Assembly (NCBI GenBank): GCA_944391745.1
Contig: CALXUS010000013.1
Span: 1 to 54,348 of the forward strand
From: an uncultured Clostridia bacterium
Lineage (GTDB): Bacteria; Bacillota; Clostridia; TANB77; CAG-508
Length of the DNA: 54,348 nt
Direction: 5' to 3'
Shown: positions 36,748-44,880 of the stretch, in pieces
Layout: every line of letters starts with the position of its first letter
Numbering within the stretch: the first letter of the stretch is position 1
Notes under the pieces: model-generated
What the model saw: only the letters and a program-made list of their open reading frames with translations
Told to the model about the DNA's origin: nothing
Databases searched by the model: none
Program-made: the position numbers and the translations under genes

Positions 36748-37051
36748 CTATTCATCTTTTATGCCTTCTGTAACATTTAAAATCTTTCTTTTAATATTTT
36801 CAAAATGATCTTCTTCTTCATCTTTCAAGCCTAAATAGCAAACCTCTTTAATATTATTTTTATCAAAAAGAAAAATCTGATCAGAAGATAATAGTCCTTC
36901 TGGAAAAGGACAACCAGCAAAGTCCCAAATTTTATTTTTTTTGCTTTCAGCAACAATATTAAATCCAACTATCATCAACTTTTTTTTGCCACCATTTAAT
37001 AACACTACTGTTCCAATAGGTAATTTTCCGATTAAGTTCGATAGAATCCAT
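36748..37051 (-). CDS. DUF4176-like T7SS accessory protein, copy 3, with frame break at codon 8
   Basis: The joined 100-residue protein reads MDSIELN-GKLPIGTVVLLN, then GGKKKLMIVGFNIVAESKKN. It is clearly paralogous to the two at 37838 and 39285 (LPIGTVVMLKGGTKRVMITGF, AGCPFPEGLLSS, LGLKDEEEDHFENI). The ATG at 37051 has a perfect AAGGAGG ribosome site but its frame meets CGG at codon 8 (37028-37030) and stops soon after. In the conserved frame no usable start exists upstream of LPIGTVV. Skipping the C of CGG-A links start and domain. Proteins of this family lie beside LXG/WXG substrates in T7SSb loci. The toxin gene starts 57 bases downstream. Confidence 0.7.
37027..37033 (-). other. Putative +1 recoding site 3 (AAT-C-GGA)
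   Basis: Seven codons after a strongly primed ATG the zero frame reads CTT AAT CGG AAA. Removing one C gives AAT GGA AAA TTA CCT, restoring the conserved LPIGTVV of the paralogues. Confidence 0.6.
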
Positions 37052-37052
37052 T

Positions 37053-37769
37053 CTATCTATCCTCCTTATCTATTTCACTTTTTTTTTCCGATTTTTTAAT
37101 AACACTAAATTCATTATATTGTAAAACATTAACATTACATTTCATTTTCTGATTAGCTTCACTTTCTAAGTCAGTTAATGTATCATTAATAAATATCATC
37201 TGTTTATCATGTTGTTCATCCCATGCATCATCACTTAAACCATCATCTGCAAACTCATCATATCTAAATCCAATTATAAGATTACTACCTAAAGCTCTAT
37301 AATTGCTTGAATCAGGCCCATATTGCACCATAGTTGCAATATCATTATCATCATTTTTTACTGCGATAACATCTCTAAAAGTTCTATCTATCAATTCTTC
37401 ATCTAAATCGGTTAATTTACTATCTCCATTCTCCAATTTTGTCATTAGAGCTTGGTAATCCTCTTTATTTAATTTTTCTAACTGTAAAGAATTTCTTAGA
37501 TAAAAAAACTTTAAATAATCACTACATACAAATTGGTATGCATCCATATCACTCTCTTTAATTTCTTCAAAATTTAAATCTGACTCTACTAACTTCTTTT
37601 CATAAGAACTTAGCCCTGTTTTTTTATCTATATATTGAATTAACAAATTTGCATATAAAGAATATAATCTTGCATACTTTTCCTTTTCATTATCTGATAG
37701 TGTAATAACTTTATCTAAATTTAGACCTGGTACTAAATTTTTTAAGTCTTTAAACTCTAATTCTTTCAT
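37053..37769 (-). CDS. T7SS-island protein of unknown function
   Basis: The 238-residue acidic, mainly helical protein (MKELEFKDLKNLVPGLNLDK...) has a C-terminal part with strands (NYRALGSNLIIGFRYDEFAD, MIFINDTLTDLE). There is no signal peptide, membrane helix or recognised domain. The start is taken at 37769 because AAAGGATTAAA precedes it; a frame from 37802 lacks this. It sits between two DUF4176-like genes, its stop adjoining the start of the third, and is likely a chaperone or immunity protein for the giant toxin by position only. Confidence 0.6.
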   Translation of the reverse strand: MKELEFKDLKNLVPGLNLDKVITLSDNEKEKYARLYSLYANLLIQYIDKKTGLSSYEKKLVESDLNFEEIKESDMDAYQFVCSDYLKFFYLRNSLQLEKLNKEDYQALMTKLENGDSKLTDLDEELIDRTFRDVIAVKNDDNDIATMVQYGPDSSNYRALGSNLIIGFRYDEFADDGLSDDAWDEQHDKQMIFINDTLTDLESEANQKMKCNVNVLQYNEFSVIKKSEKKSEIDKEDR

Positions 37770-37837
37770 TTTAATCCTTTCTTTAGCTGTTTTTGGGGAC
37801 ACCTTCCAAAAACATCTTTTGAATTTGTGTATCTTCT

Positions 37838-38155
37838 TTATTTTTTATTTTTTTCTTGGTTTTCTTTTGCTTTTTCTAATGCTAAATTTAATTTATTTAA
37901 TGTTTCTTTAAATTTTTTTTCTTCTTCGTCATCTAATCCCAAATGATATATATGTTCTATTTGTTCATGATCAAATAAACATGTTTGTTTAGATGTTAAA
38001 AATCCTTCCGGAAACATACATCCACTATAATCCCACATTTTATTTTTATCATTTTCTGCTATTGCACAAAATCCAGTTATCATTACTCTTTTTGTGCCTC
38101 CTTTTAACATAACTACTGTCCCTATAGGCAAATATTTTTCTCCTCCGTTTTCCAT
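37838..38155 (-). CDS. DUF4176-like T7SS accessory protein, copy 2
   Basis: The 105-residue protein has the core LPIGTVVMLKGGTKRVMITG, DYSGCMFPEGFLTSKQTCLF and YHLGLDDEEEKKFKETLNKL, followed by a charged helical tail. It is nearly identical in the core to copy 1 at 39285, indicating recent duplication. The family accompanies LXG and WXG100 substrates; a role as targeting or export adaptor is probable. Its ATG directly follows the stop of the 90-residue gene. Confidence 0.75.
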   Translation of the reverse strand: MENGGEKYLPIGTVVMLKGGTKRVMITGFCAIAENDKNKMWDYSGCMFPEGFLTSKQTCLFDHEQIEHIYHLGLDDEEEKKFKETLNKLNLALEKAKENQEKNKK

Positions 38156-38428
38156 TTATCTTCCCTCCTCATCTGTTATTACTCTTTCTTCAAGTTCCCT
38201 ATAACCTGAAGTTTCTGAGATTTTACATTTTTTTTCAATGGCTTCTTTCAACACTTTTATTTTAGCCTTCGTATTTGAAATAGAAGACCAACCTGAAGGG
38301 TATAAATCAGCATTTTTTCTTATATCCCACGATACTTCCCTTCCCATTGCTTTTACATATTGAACATCTACTGCCAAATAAGCAATTTTTTCCTCGTTCA
38401 AATCTTCATTAATATCTTTATCTTCCAC
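38156..38428 (-). CDS. Small acidic T7SS-island protein
   Basis: The 90-residue protein (MEDKDINEDLNEEKIAYLAV...) has a middle section VKAMGREVSWDIRKNADLYP and helical basic part KAKIKVLKEAIEKKCKI. No family recognised. The gene abuts DUF4176 copy 2 with no gap, so the two are probably translated together. Confidence 0.55.
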   Translation of the reverse strand: MEDKDINEDLNEEKIAYLAVDVQYVKAMGREVSWDIRKNADLYPSGWSSISNTKAKIKVLKEAIEKKCKISETSGYRELEERVITDEEGR

Positions 38429-38480
38429 ATTTACCTCCTGTTTTATTTAATTATACATATTTTTCATATATGCTTTCCTA

Positions 38481-38527
38481 AATAATTTAATATAATTATT
38501 TAGGAAAACACATATATTGTGTTTTCC
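38481..38527 (-). terminator. Tandem hairpins behind the WXG100 gene, likely partial terminator
   Basis: GGAAAACACA/TGTGTTTTCC (38503-38512, 38518-38527) is followed on the minus strand by a second perfect inverted repeat around TAAATAATT. Only a weak T-run follows, so read-through to downstream T7SS genes is likely, giving more WXG100 than downstream product. Confidence 0.55.
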
Positions 38528-38534
38528 TTTTTTA

Positions 38535-39149
38535 TTATTGTACTGTATTTGCAGTTTCTGCATTTTGTATATCTTCTTTTGTTTGATTCATCAATTTTGT
38601 AAATTGACTTTCAATTTCATTAAATGATTCTGTTATGCTTGATTTTAATTTTGCAAATTTACTCTTAAATGCGTCTGCTGCTTCACTTTCCCATGTTACT
38701 TGATTGAATATTGATTCTATTCTGTTCATTTGCTCTACTGATTTTTTGAAGTTTGTTTCTACTTGTTGTTGTACTCCTTCTACTGCTGATGTCATGAATC
38801 TCATTCCTACATCTTCAACTACTGGTAAATTTTCAATTTTCTTTGCACTAGTATTATCTACAGTTGTTGCATTTTGTCCTCTATCTGCTTGTGAATAGTT
38901 ATTTGCTATTGTTTCTAATGTAGATGGTATTTCTTTTACTACTAATTCTAATAATTCATTTAATTGTGGTATCATTTCATTAAATGATTTTACTAGTTCA
39001 TTATATCTCTTTCCATACCATGACTCATGCATCTCCTTTACACTATTGTATGCTGTTGTCATTTCATTGTTTAATGTGTTTGCCTCCTGTCTCATTTGTT
39101 TTGCATCACTTGGTAGTTTTTCATAATCTACGGTTTCAATTTTTGCCAT
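38535..39149 (-). CDS. Tandem WXG100-type T7SS protein
   Basis: The 204-residue protein is made of two WXG100 helical hairpins. The first has the turn ESWYGKRYNEL (residues about 42-52, W-Y-G). The second, after a linker rich in N and D, has VTWESEAADAF (about 152-162, W-E-S). A fused pair imitates the EsxA/EsxB heterodimer or homodimer in a single chain. It is the probable co-exported partner of EssC. GGAGGAAAAG precedes the ATG and the upstream leader is an A-rich low-complexity stretch. Confidence 0.85.
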   Translation of the reverse strand: MAKIETVDYEKLPSDAKQMRQEANTLNNEMTTAYNSVKEMHESWYGKRYNELVKSFNEMIPQLNELLELVVKEIPSTLETIANNYSQADRGQNATTVDNTSAKKIENLPVVEDVGMRFMTSAVEGVQQQVETNFKKSVEQMNRIESIFNQVTWESEAADAFKSKFAKLKSSITESFNEIESQFTKLMNQTKEDIQNAETANTVQ

Positions 39150-39284
39150 TTTCTTTTCCTCCTATTTTTTATTTTATTTTTTATTTTTTTATTTATTTCT
39201 TCTTTTGTTCTTATTTAAGTTTTTTCATTTGTTACTGTTTATATTTTATCTTTTGTTGTATCTATGTTGTTTTTACATTGTTGA

Positions 39285-39656
39285 CTAGTTATTTTCTTCT
39301 ACTGCTGTTGTATTTTCTTCTTTTTTAGTACCTTCTGATTCATTATCTGTTTTTTCTACTACTGTTTTTGCTTTTGCTAATACATCATTTAGTTTGTTTA
39401 ATGTTTCCTTAAATTTCTTTTCCTCATCATCTTCTAATCCCAAATGATATATGCGTTCTATTTGATTATGATTAAATAAACATGTTTGTCTTGATGATAA
39501 AAATCCTTCTGGAAACATACATCCGCTGTAATCCCACATTGTCTTTTTATCATTGTCTGCTATTGCACAAAATCCTGTTATCATAACTCTCTTTGTGCCA
39601 CCCTTTAACATTACAACTGTACCTATTGGTAAGTATTTTTCATTTTCAGTTTCCAT
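39285..39656 (-). CDS. DUF4176-like T7SS accessory protein, copy 1
   Basis: The 123-residue protein with the same LPIGTVVMLKGG / SGCMFPEGFLSS / EEKKFKETLNKL core as copy 2, and a longer Glu/Lys/Thr-rich tail. It lies between the small gene at 39681 and the tandem WXG100 gene, so each toxin candidate of the island has its own DUF4176 partner nearby. Confidence 0.75.
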   Translation of the reverse strand: METENEKYLPIGTVVMLKGGTKRVMITGFCAIADNDKKTMWDYSGCMFPEGFLSSRQTCLFNHNQIERIYHLGLEDDEEKKFKETLNKLNDVLAKAKTVVEKTDNESEGTKKEENTTAVEENN

Positions 39657-39680
39657 TATCTTTCTCCACCTCCTATATTG

Positions 39681-40019
39681 TTAGTTTTTTTTTTCTTCTA
39701 TCGCTCCTTCTAGTCTGTCTATATCTACCAATGTATATTTTCTACCAATTTCTTCTTTTAATAATTTTTTATATGAATCCTTCAAACTTTCTTTTGGCAC
39801 ACCAATATCTGTTAGTATTGCAAATGCTACATCTATATTTACTTTTTGTAAGAATCCAAAATTTGAATTAGATAATAAATTTCCTACTTTTTTTAGTCTT
39901 GCTATATCAGCTTTTATTTTTTCAGATGTTATAGTATCATTATTTTTTTGTAAATCAGAAATTTTCTTTTGTATCATCTCATTTATCTTTTCATGCTCTG
40001 TAGAATTATTTTCTTTCAT
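39681..40019 (-). CDS. Small helical protein, candidate immunity or chaperone for the transglutaminase-like effector
   Basis: The 112-residue charged helical protein (EKINEMIQKKISDLQKNNDT, KIKADIARLKKVGNLLSNSN) has no signal peptide. Its ATG overlaps the effector stop (ATGA, 4 bases), the usual toxin-immunity coupling. No family recognised; the role is inferred from position. Confidence 0.5.
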   Translation of the reverse strand: MKENNSTEHEKINEMIQKKISDLQKNNDTITSEKIKADIARLKKVGNLLSNSNFGFLQKVNIDVAFAILTDIGVPKESLKDSYKKLLKEEIGRKYTLVDIDRLEGAIEEKKN

Positions 40020-40969
40020 CGCAATACTCCTTTCAATACCGGCTCTATATCATCTGTAACTTGTAATGCCGCTTCATTAATCTTATATAAGTAAGTTTTA
40101 TTACCATTCGAATCAAATATTGTAGTAACAACTATAATTTTATCTGAACTTGTAAAAAATTCAACACTAGTATTTTCTCCAAATAATTTTTTGCCATAAT
40201 CACGCATAACTGTAAAAGCTTCTAATGCTCCCATATTTTCATCTAATACTCCCTTAAATATTTCTATTTTTTCTTCTGTAGTCGACTGATTTTTTAAAGG
40301 TATATTAGAATAGTAGTCAATTACATCGTTAAATTCTTTAATTACACTATCAGATTCATAACCAATTTGATTATCTATATCTTTTAAAGCTATTGAACTG
40401 TCTGCATTTTGATTTAATATTTTAAATACACTTGACCATTTCCAAGGCTTTCCACTCATTTTAACAGTATTATAAGCATCATTATATTTATCCTTTGTAG
40501 TAATTATAAATCCTCTTGTATCCAAATTCAACTTACTATTTGCTATGTCTGTCATTCCACCAATATTATTTGTCGCATCTGCCAAAATAATTTTTCCACC
40601 GCTTAACTCAATTATGACAAATTTATGTGCGCCAACTTTATTACCACCAACAATTTGAATATTTTTAGGATCAACTCCCACTTCAATTAGCAAATCTTTA
40701 TATATTTGAGACCAATTATTACATACAACTCTATTAGTATCCATATTTTTTATATCAAATTGTTTATAATAAATTTCAGCTAATTGCTGTGAGTAATTAC
40801 CAGTATGTCCATTTTCAAATTCCAACGCAACATATTCATCTGAATAAATCAAAACTTGATTTAATTTTATATATGCAGCTCTTGCCTTTTCAGCAATACT
40901 TAACTCTTTAGGAATATTATCTGCAATTCCTTCTACCAGATTTTGCTTATTTGAATCAGACTGTTGCAT
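40016..40969 (-). CDS. Transglutaminase/papain-fold effector candidate
   Basis: The 317-residue protein has RVVCNNWSQIYKDLL (Cys83), GAHKFVIIELSGGKIILADA with His115 and Asp131. This is the Cys-His-Asp order of the transglutaminase-like protease fold. The N-terminal 40 residues are helical. The frame stays open for about 16 codons upstream of the ATG (STAKLNELHDQLKTF) to a stop, without ribosome site at either place, so the 5' end may be truncated or use an unseen start. T7SS effectors with this fold modify or cleave target proteins. Export as a T7SS substrate is inferred from the neighbourhood. Confidence 0.55.
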   Translation of the reverse strand: MQQSDSNKQNLVEGIADNIPKELSIAEKARAAYIKLNQVLIYSDEYVALEFENGHTGNYSQQLAEIYYKQFDIKNMDTNRVVCNNWSQIYKDLLIEVGVDPKNIQIVGGNKVGAHKFVIIELSGGKIILADATNNIGGMTDIANSKLNLDTRGFIITTKDKYNDAYNTVKMSGKPWKWSSVFKILNQNADSSIALKDIDNQIGYESDSVIKEFNDVIDYYSNIPLKNQSTTEEKIEIFKGVLDENMGALEAFTVMRDYGKKLFGENTSVEFFTSSDKIIVVTTIFDSNGNKTYLYKINEAALQVTDDIEPVLKGVLR

Positions 40970-41045
40970 AAATGTTTTCAGCTGATCATGGAGCTCATTT
41001 AGTTTTGCAGTACTTAAATGTCAAGTAGAATATTTTCTATTTGAG

Positions 41046-41495
41046 CTATATTCTGCTAAGTTCATTCCTAAGACTATTTATTTGATTTTGTTTAGATTGA
41101 ATTTCACTATTTAATTGATTTATTTTTTGCTCTATTGCTGGTAAAATTGAATTATTCAAATCATTAATTATATTTCCAACATTAGTTATTACTTCTTGAA
41201 AATCAGCATCTTTCTTTACAGCTGTTTGACTAGTGTATGCATTTTTCAATTCATTACTACTTTGATTAACTTTAGATTTACCTTCAGTCAATTTAGGTAA
41301 CGCTTGATTTATTTTATTTTTCATTTCAATATATTGATTTTTTTCATTATTCAAATTATTTATTTGCCCATTTAAATTATTAATTTGGTTATTAATTTCA
41401 TTTCTTCTTGCTTGTTTTCTTGCTTCCTCCTGTCTTCTGGCTTCTTCTTCTGCTGCTCTCCTCGCTGCTTCCTGCTCTTCCCACCATGTTCCCAT
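41046..41495 (-). CDS. Coiled-coil T7SS-island protein
   Basis: The 149-residue protein starts MGTWWEEQEAARRAAEEEAR with a continuous charged coiled coil, then heptad Asn/Leu/Ile repeats (NNQINNLNGQINNLNNEKNQ). It resembles the small DUF5082-like coiled-coil proteins encoded ahead of LXG toxins and may pair with the effector for export. It is the first gene of the minus-strand island. Confidence 0.6.
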   Translation of the reverse strand: MGTWWEEQEAARRAAEEEARRQEEARKQARRNEINNQINNLNGQINNLNNEKNQYIEMKNKINQALPKLTEGKSKVNQSSNELKNAYTSQTAVKKDADFQEVITNVGNIINDLNNSILPAIEQKINQLNSEIQSKQNQINSLRNELSRI

Positions 41496-41884
41496 ATTTT
41501 TTATCCTTTCATAAAAATAAAAATAGAATTTGCACTAGTAGACACTAATAGCTTTATTCTATCTTTAACTTTTTTATTAAATTTATACAAATATTAAAAC
41601 TAGCTTTCATTTTATCCCCCGTAATTTTAAATTTACTCCTATTATCTCATTATTTTTTTATTTTCAAGTATATTTTATACATAACATTTTTTATTTGTCA
41701 ATCTTTTACTTCACTTTTTATAAATTCCATTACTATTTTGTACACAAAAATTTCACAATAATAAACCTTTAAAAATTTGACTAATTATTGATTTTAATGT
41801 ATTATATTATAAGTATATTTTTAAAATATTATTAATTAAATCTAAGAAAAATCAATATAAAATATATAGATTGGAGAAATAACT
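41496..41884. other. Divergent intergenic region between the T7SS island and clpE
   Basis: 389 AT-rich bases without a gene. It holds the clpE promoter (41777-41805) and a possible regulator half-box pair (ACACA at 41742 and TCACA at 41753, 11 bases apart). A TTGTAT-like element faces the island but its -10 is unclear. I saw no CtsR operator or structured RNA. Confidence 0.5.
41777..41805 (+). promoter_or_regulatory. clpE promoter
   Basis: TTGACT and TATTAT separated by 17 bases, about 80 bases before the ATG at 41885. Confidence 0.6.
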
Positions 41885-44230
41885 ATGTTATGTTCAGATT
41901 GTAAGAAAAATACAGCTGTCATTTTTGTTAACAAGCAAGATGAAAAAGGTGTTATGAAGACCGAAGGTTATTGTTATGAATGCGCAAAAAAAAGAGGTAT
42001 AAATCCATTAAATGCCTTTTCTAATACTTCAAATCTTTCAGACAAAGATTTAAACAATATGACAGAACAATTAAATTCAATGTTTAAGGATTTATCTGGT
42101 AATTTATCTATTCAGGGTTTATCTTCTGAAGATTTAGATAAAATTTCAGAAGAAATGAACGATCCAGATAATATAGATTCAAATAATGAAGATTCACCAA
42201 AAGGATTTGCTATACCTTTAGGCTCTATTTTTTCAGGAATGTTTGGTGGCAATAATAATTCAGATAATAATTCTCAAACGAGAAAATCTGTTAAAGAAGA
42301 AAAAAAAGCTAATAAAAAACTAAAAACATTATATACTTTTGGTACAAATTTAACTAATAAAGCTAGAAATAATGAAATAGATAAAGTTATTGGTAGAGAA
42401 AAAGAAATTGCAAGAGTAATTCAAATATTAAATAGAAGAACAAAAAATAATCCATGTTTAATTGGTGAACCTGGTGTTGGTAAAACAGCTATAGCTCAGG
42501 GCTTAGCCATAAGAATTGCAGAAGGAAATGTCCCTGCTAAACTTTTGAAAAAAGAAGTCTTTTTATTAGATATGACAGCAGTAGTAGCTGGTACACAGTT
42601 TAGAGGACAATTTGAATCTAGAATGAAAGCAATAATTGATGAATGCAAAGCTGCCGGAAATATAATTTTAGTTATAGATGAAATTCATAATATTATAGGC
42701 GCTGGTGATGCTGATCATTCTATGAATGCTGCTAATATTTTAAAACCTTCATTAGCAGATGGTTCAATACAATTAATTGGTACAACTACACTTAATGAAT
42801 ACAGAAAATATATTGAAAAAGATACTGCTTTAGAGCGTAGATTTCAACCTGTAATGGTTGAAGAACCAACTGTTTCTGATAGTATTGAAATCTTAAAAGG
42901 TATAAAAAATTATTATGAAGATTACCATAAAGTTCAAATACCAGATGATATAATTCGTCAATGTGTAATAATGTCTGAAAAATACATTCATGATAGATTT
43001 TTACCAGACAAAGCTATAGATGTTTTAGATGAAGCTTGCTCTAGGATCAATTTAAACAATAAAGATTTATATGACCTAGAAGTTTTAAAAAATAAATTAG
43101 CAGATGTACAATCACAAAAAGAGGCCGCTGCTGAAGCTGATTCTACAGAGGATTATAAAAAAGCAGCTGAATTAAAAACACAAGAATGCTCTTTAACAGA
43201 GCAAATTGAAACTATAGAAAAAAGAATGAAGCCTGTAGTTTTAACAACACAAGATATTGCTAGAGTAATAGAAAGTTGGACTAAAATTCCAGTTCAAAAA
43301 ATTACTGAGGAAGAAACTCAGAAACTATTATCATTAGAAGATAATTTGCATAAAAGAGTTATTGGTCAAAACGAAGCAGTATCTGCAGTTGCTAGGGCTA
43401 TTAGAAGAAATAGAGCAGGTTTAAAGAGTACAAAAAGACCACCTTCTTTTATATTTGTAGGACCAACTGGTGTAGGAAAAACTGAACTTGCTAAAGCTTT
43501 AGCTTGTGAAATATTTGGCAGTGAAGAGGATATAATAAGAGTAGATATGTCTGAATACATGGAAAGTAACTCTACTGCTAAACTTATTGGTGCTCCTCCA
43601 GGATATGTAGGATATGACGATGCTGGTCAATTAACAGAAAAAGTTAAAAGGCATCCTTATTCAATAGTTTTACTTGATGAAATTGAAAAAGCTCATAGTG
43701 ATGTATTTAATATCTTATTACAAGTTTTAGATGATGGTAGACTTACAGATGCTCATGGAAATACAGTAAGTTTTGAAAACACTATTATAATTATGACTTC
43801 TAATGCTGGTTCTAATCAAAACATGAATTCTATAGGATTTGGAACTAGCACTTATGCTAAAAATAAAGTTTATGATAGTCTAAAAGAAACTTTTAGACCT
43901 GAATTTTTAAATAGAGTAGACGAAATAGTTATATTTGATTCTTTGAATAATGAAGAATTAACTAAAATAGTTGAATTAATGCTTTCTGATACACAAAATG
44001 TTTTAAATGATAGAAATATAAAGATGTATGTATCTGATGAAGCTAAAAAATACCTACTAGAAAAAGGAACAGATATCAAATATGGTGCTAGACCTCTAAG
44101 AAGAGCTGTTCAAAGATATGTTGAAGATGAACTTTCTGAAATGATACTAAGAAATGAACTAAAAAACGGACAAAAAGTATATATAGATTTTAAAGATAAT
44201 AAACTTTCTTTTGATGTTAAAGATGTTTAA
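41885..44230 (+). CDS. clpE: ClpE-type AAA+ unfoldase with N-terminal zinc finger
   Basis: The 781-residue protein starts with a zinc finger (MLCSDCKKNTAVIF ... YCYECAKKRG, four Cys) as in ClpE and McsA. Walker A1 GEPGVGKTA lies near 195, a UVR-like coiled linker (YKKAAELKTQECSLTEQIET) near 420, and Walker A2 GPTGVGKTE near 525, with IGAPPGYVGYDDAGQLTEKV. It feeds damaged proteins to ClpP. Both AAA domains look intact. It is the first gene of a two-gene run with pgsA. Its promoter has no evident CtsR site. Confidence 0.92.
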   Translation: MLCSDCKKNTAVIFVNKQDEKGVMKTEGYCYECAKKRGINPLNAFSNTSNLSDKDLNNMTEQLNSMFKDLSGNLSIQGLSSEDLDKISEEMNDPDNIDSNNEDSPKGFAIPLGSIFSGMFGGNNNSDNNSQTRKSVKEEKKANKKLKTLYTFGTNLTNKARNNEIDKVIGREKEIARVIQILNRRTKNNPCLIGEPGVGKTAIAQGLAIRIAEGNVPAKLLKKEVFLLDMTAVVAGTQFRGQFESRMKAIIDECKAAGNIILVIDEIHNIIGAGDADHSMNAANILKPSLADGSIQLIGTTTLNEYRKYIEKDTALERRFQPVMVEEPTVSDSIEILKGIKNYYEDYHKVQIPDDIIRQCVIMSEKYIHDRFLPDKAIDVLDEACSRINLNNKDLYDLEVLKNKLADVQSQKEAAAEADSTEDYKKAAELKTQECSLTEQIETIEKRMKPVVLTTQDIARVIESWTKIPVQKITEEETQKLLSLEDNLHKRVIGQNEAVSAVARAIRRNRAGLKSTKRPPSFIFVGPTGVGKTELAKALACEIFGSEEDIIRVDMSEYMESNSTAKLIGAPPGYVGYDDAGQLTEKVKRHPYSIVLLDEIEKAHSDVFNILLQVLDDGRLTDAHGNTVSFENTIIIMTSNAGSNQNMNSIGFGTSTYAKNKVYDSLKETFRPEFLNRVDEIVIFDSLNNEELTKIVELMLSDTQNVLNDRNIKMYVSDEAKKYLLEKGTDIKYGARPLRRAVQRYVEDELSEMILRNELKNGQKVYIDFKDNKLSFDVKDV

Positions 44231-44277
44231 TATTTTATAAGTAATAATTGCTTTATTGAAAGGAACGATAAATAAAA

Positions 44278-44856
44278 ATGATGAAACATATTCCAAATAT
44301 TTTAACAATTATAAGATTTATATTTATACCAACAATTATATTAGCTCTTGTATGTGACAATTACTTACTAGCATTAATATTATTTACTCTTTCCTCTTTA
44401 ACAGATGTTTTAGATGGAAAAATTGCCAGAAAATACAATGCAATTTCTGACTTTGGAAAATTAATGGATCCTTTGGCAGATAAACTTACTCAATTATCAG
44501 TGCTTTTAACTCTAGCTATTAAAAATGTTATTCCATGGTGGATAGTTCTTGTTTTAGTTTTAAAAGAAACTGTTATGATTGCAGGTGCATCTTTCCTTTA
44601 TGGAAAAAGTTTAGTAGTTTCTAGTAAATGGTATGGAAAACTTACAACTGTTTTAATCTATATTGCTGTAGTAAGTTCATGTTTAATTAAAATATTTGAC
44701 TTATTCAGATTTGATATTTATTTATATGCATTAGCAGTTATTTTTGCTATTTTCTCACTTATTAAATATTTTATATACTTTTATGGTAGAGGTTATTTAC
44801 CTAATAAGGAAGAACTAAAAAAGCAATCTAAAACTGTTCCAGAGAAAAAGAGCTAA
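44278..44856 (+). CDS. pgsA: CDP-diacylglycerol-glycerol-3-phosphate 3-phosphatidyltransferase
   Basis: The 192-residue membrane enzyme has the CDP-alcohol phosphotransferase motif DVLDGKIARKYNAISDFGKL(M)DPLADK at about 39-66, with all motif acids present, and about five hydrophobic segments. It makes phosphatidylglycerol phosphate. AAAGGAACG precedes the two consecutive ATGs. Length is usual. Confidence 0.92.
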   Translation: MMKHIPNILTIIRFIFIPTIILALVCDNYLLALILFTLSSLTDVLDGKIARKYNAISDFGKLMDPLADKLTQLSVLLTLAIKNVIPWWIVLVLVLKETVMIAGASFLYGKSLVVSSKWYGKLTTVLIYIAVVSSCLIKIFDLFRFDIYLYALAVIFAIFSLIKYFIYFYGRGYLPNKEELKKQSKTVPEKKS

Positions 44857-44869
44857 TACAGCTCTTTTT
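44845..44869. terminator. Bidirectional terminator between pgsA and the BofC-like gene
   Basis: AAAAAGAGC and GCTCTTTTT form a 9-bp stem with a 7-base loop overlapping the pgsA stop region. Confidence 0.8.
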
Positions 44870-44880
44870 CTTATTTTAAA

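Noticed and set aside
39150..39284. T-rich low-complexity stretch as a repeat array or mobile-element end
   Set aside because: No regular unit or terminal inverted repeats; it reads as an A-rich leader on the coding strand of the WXG100 gene.
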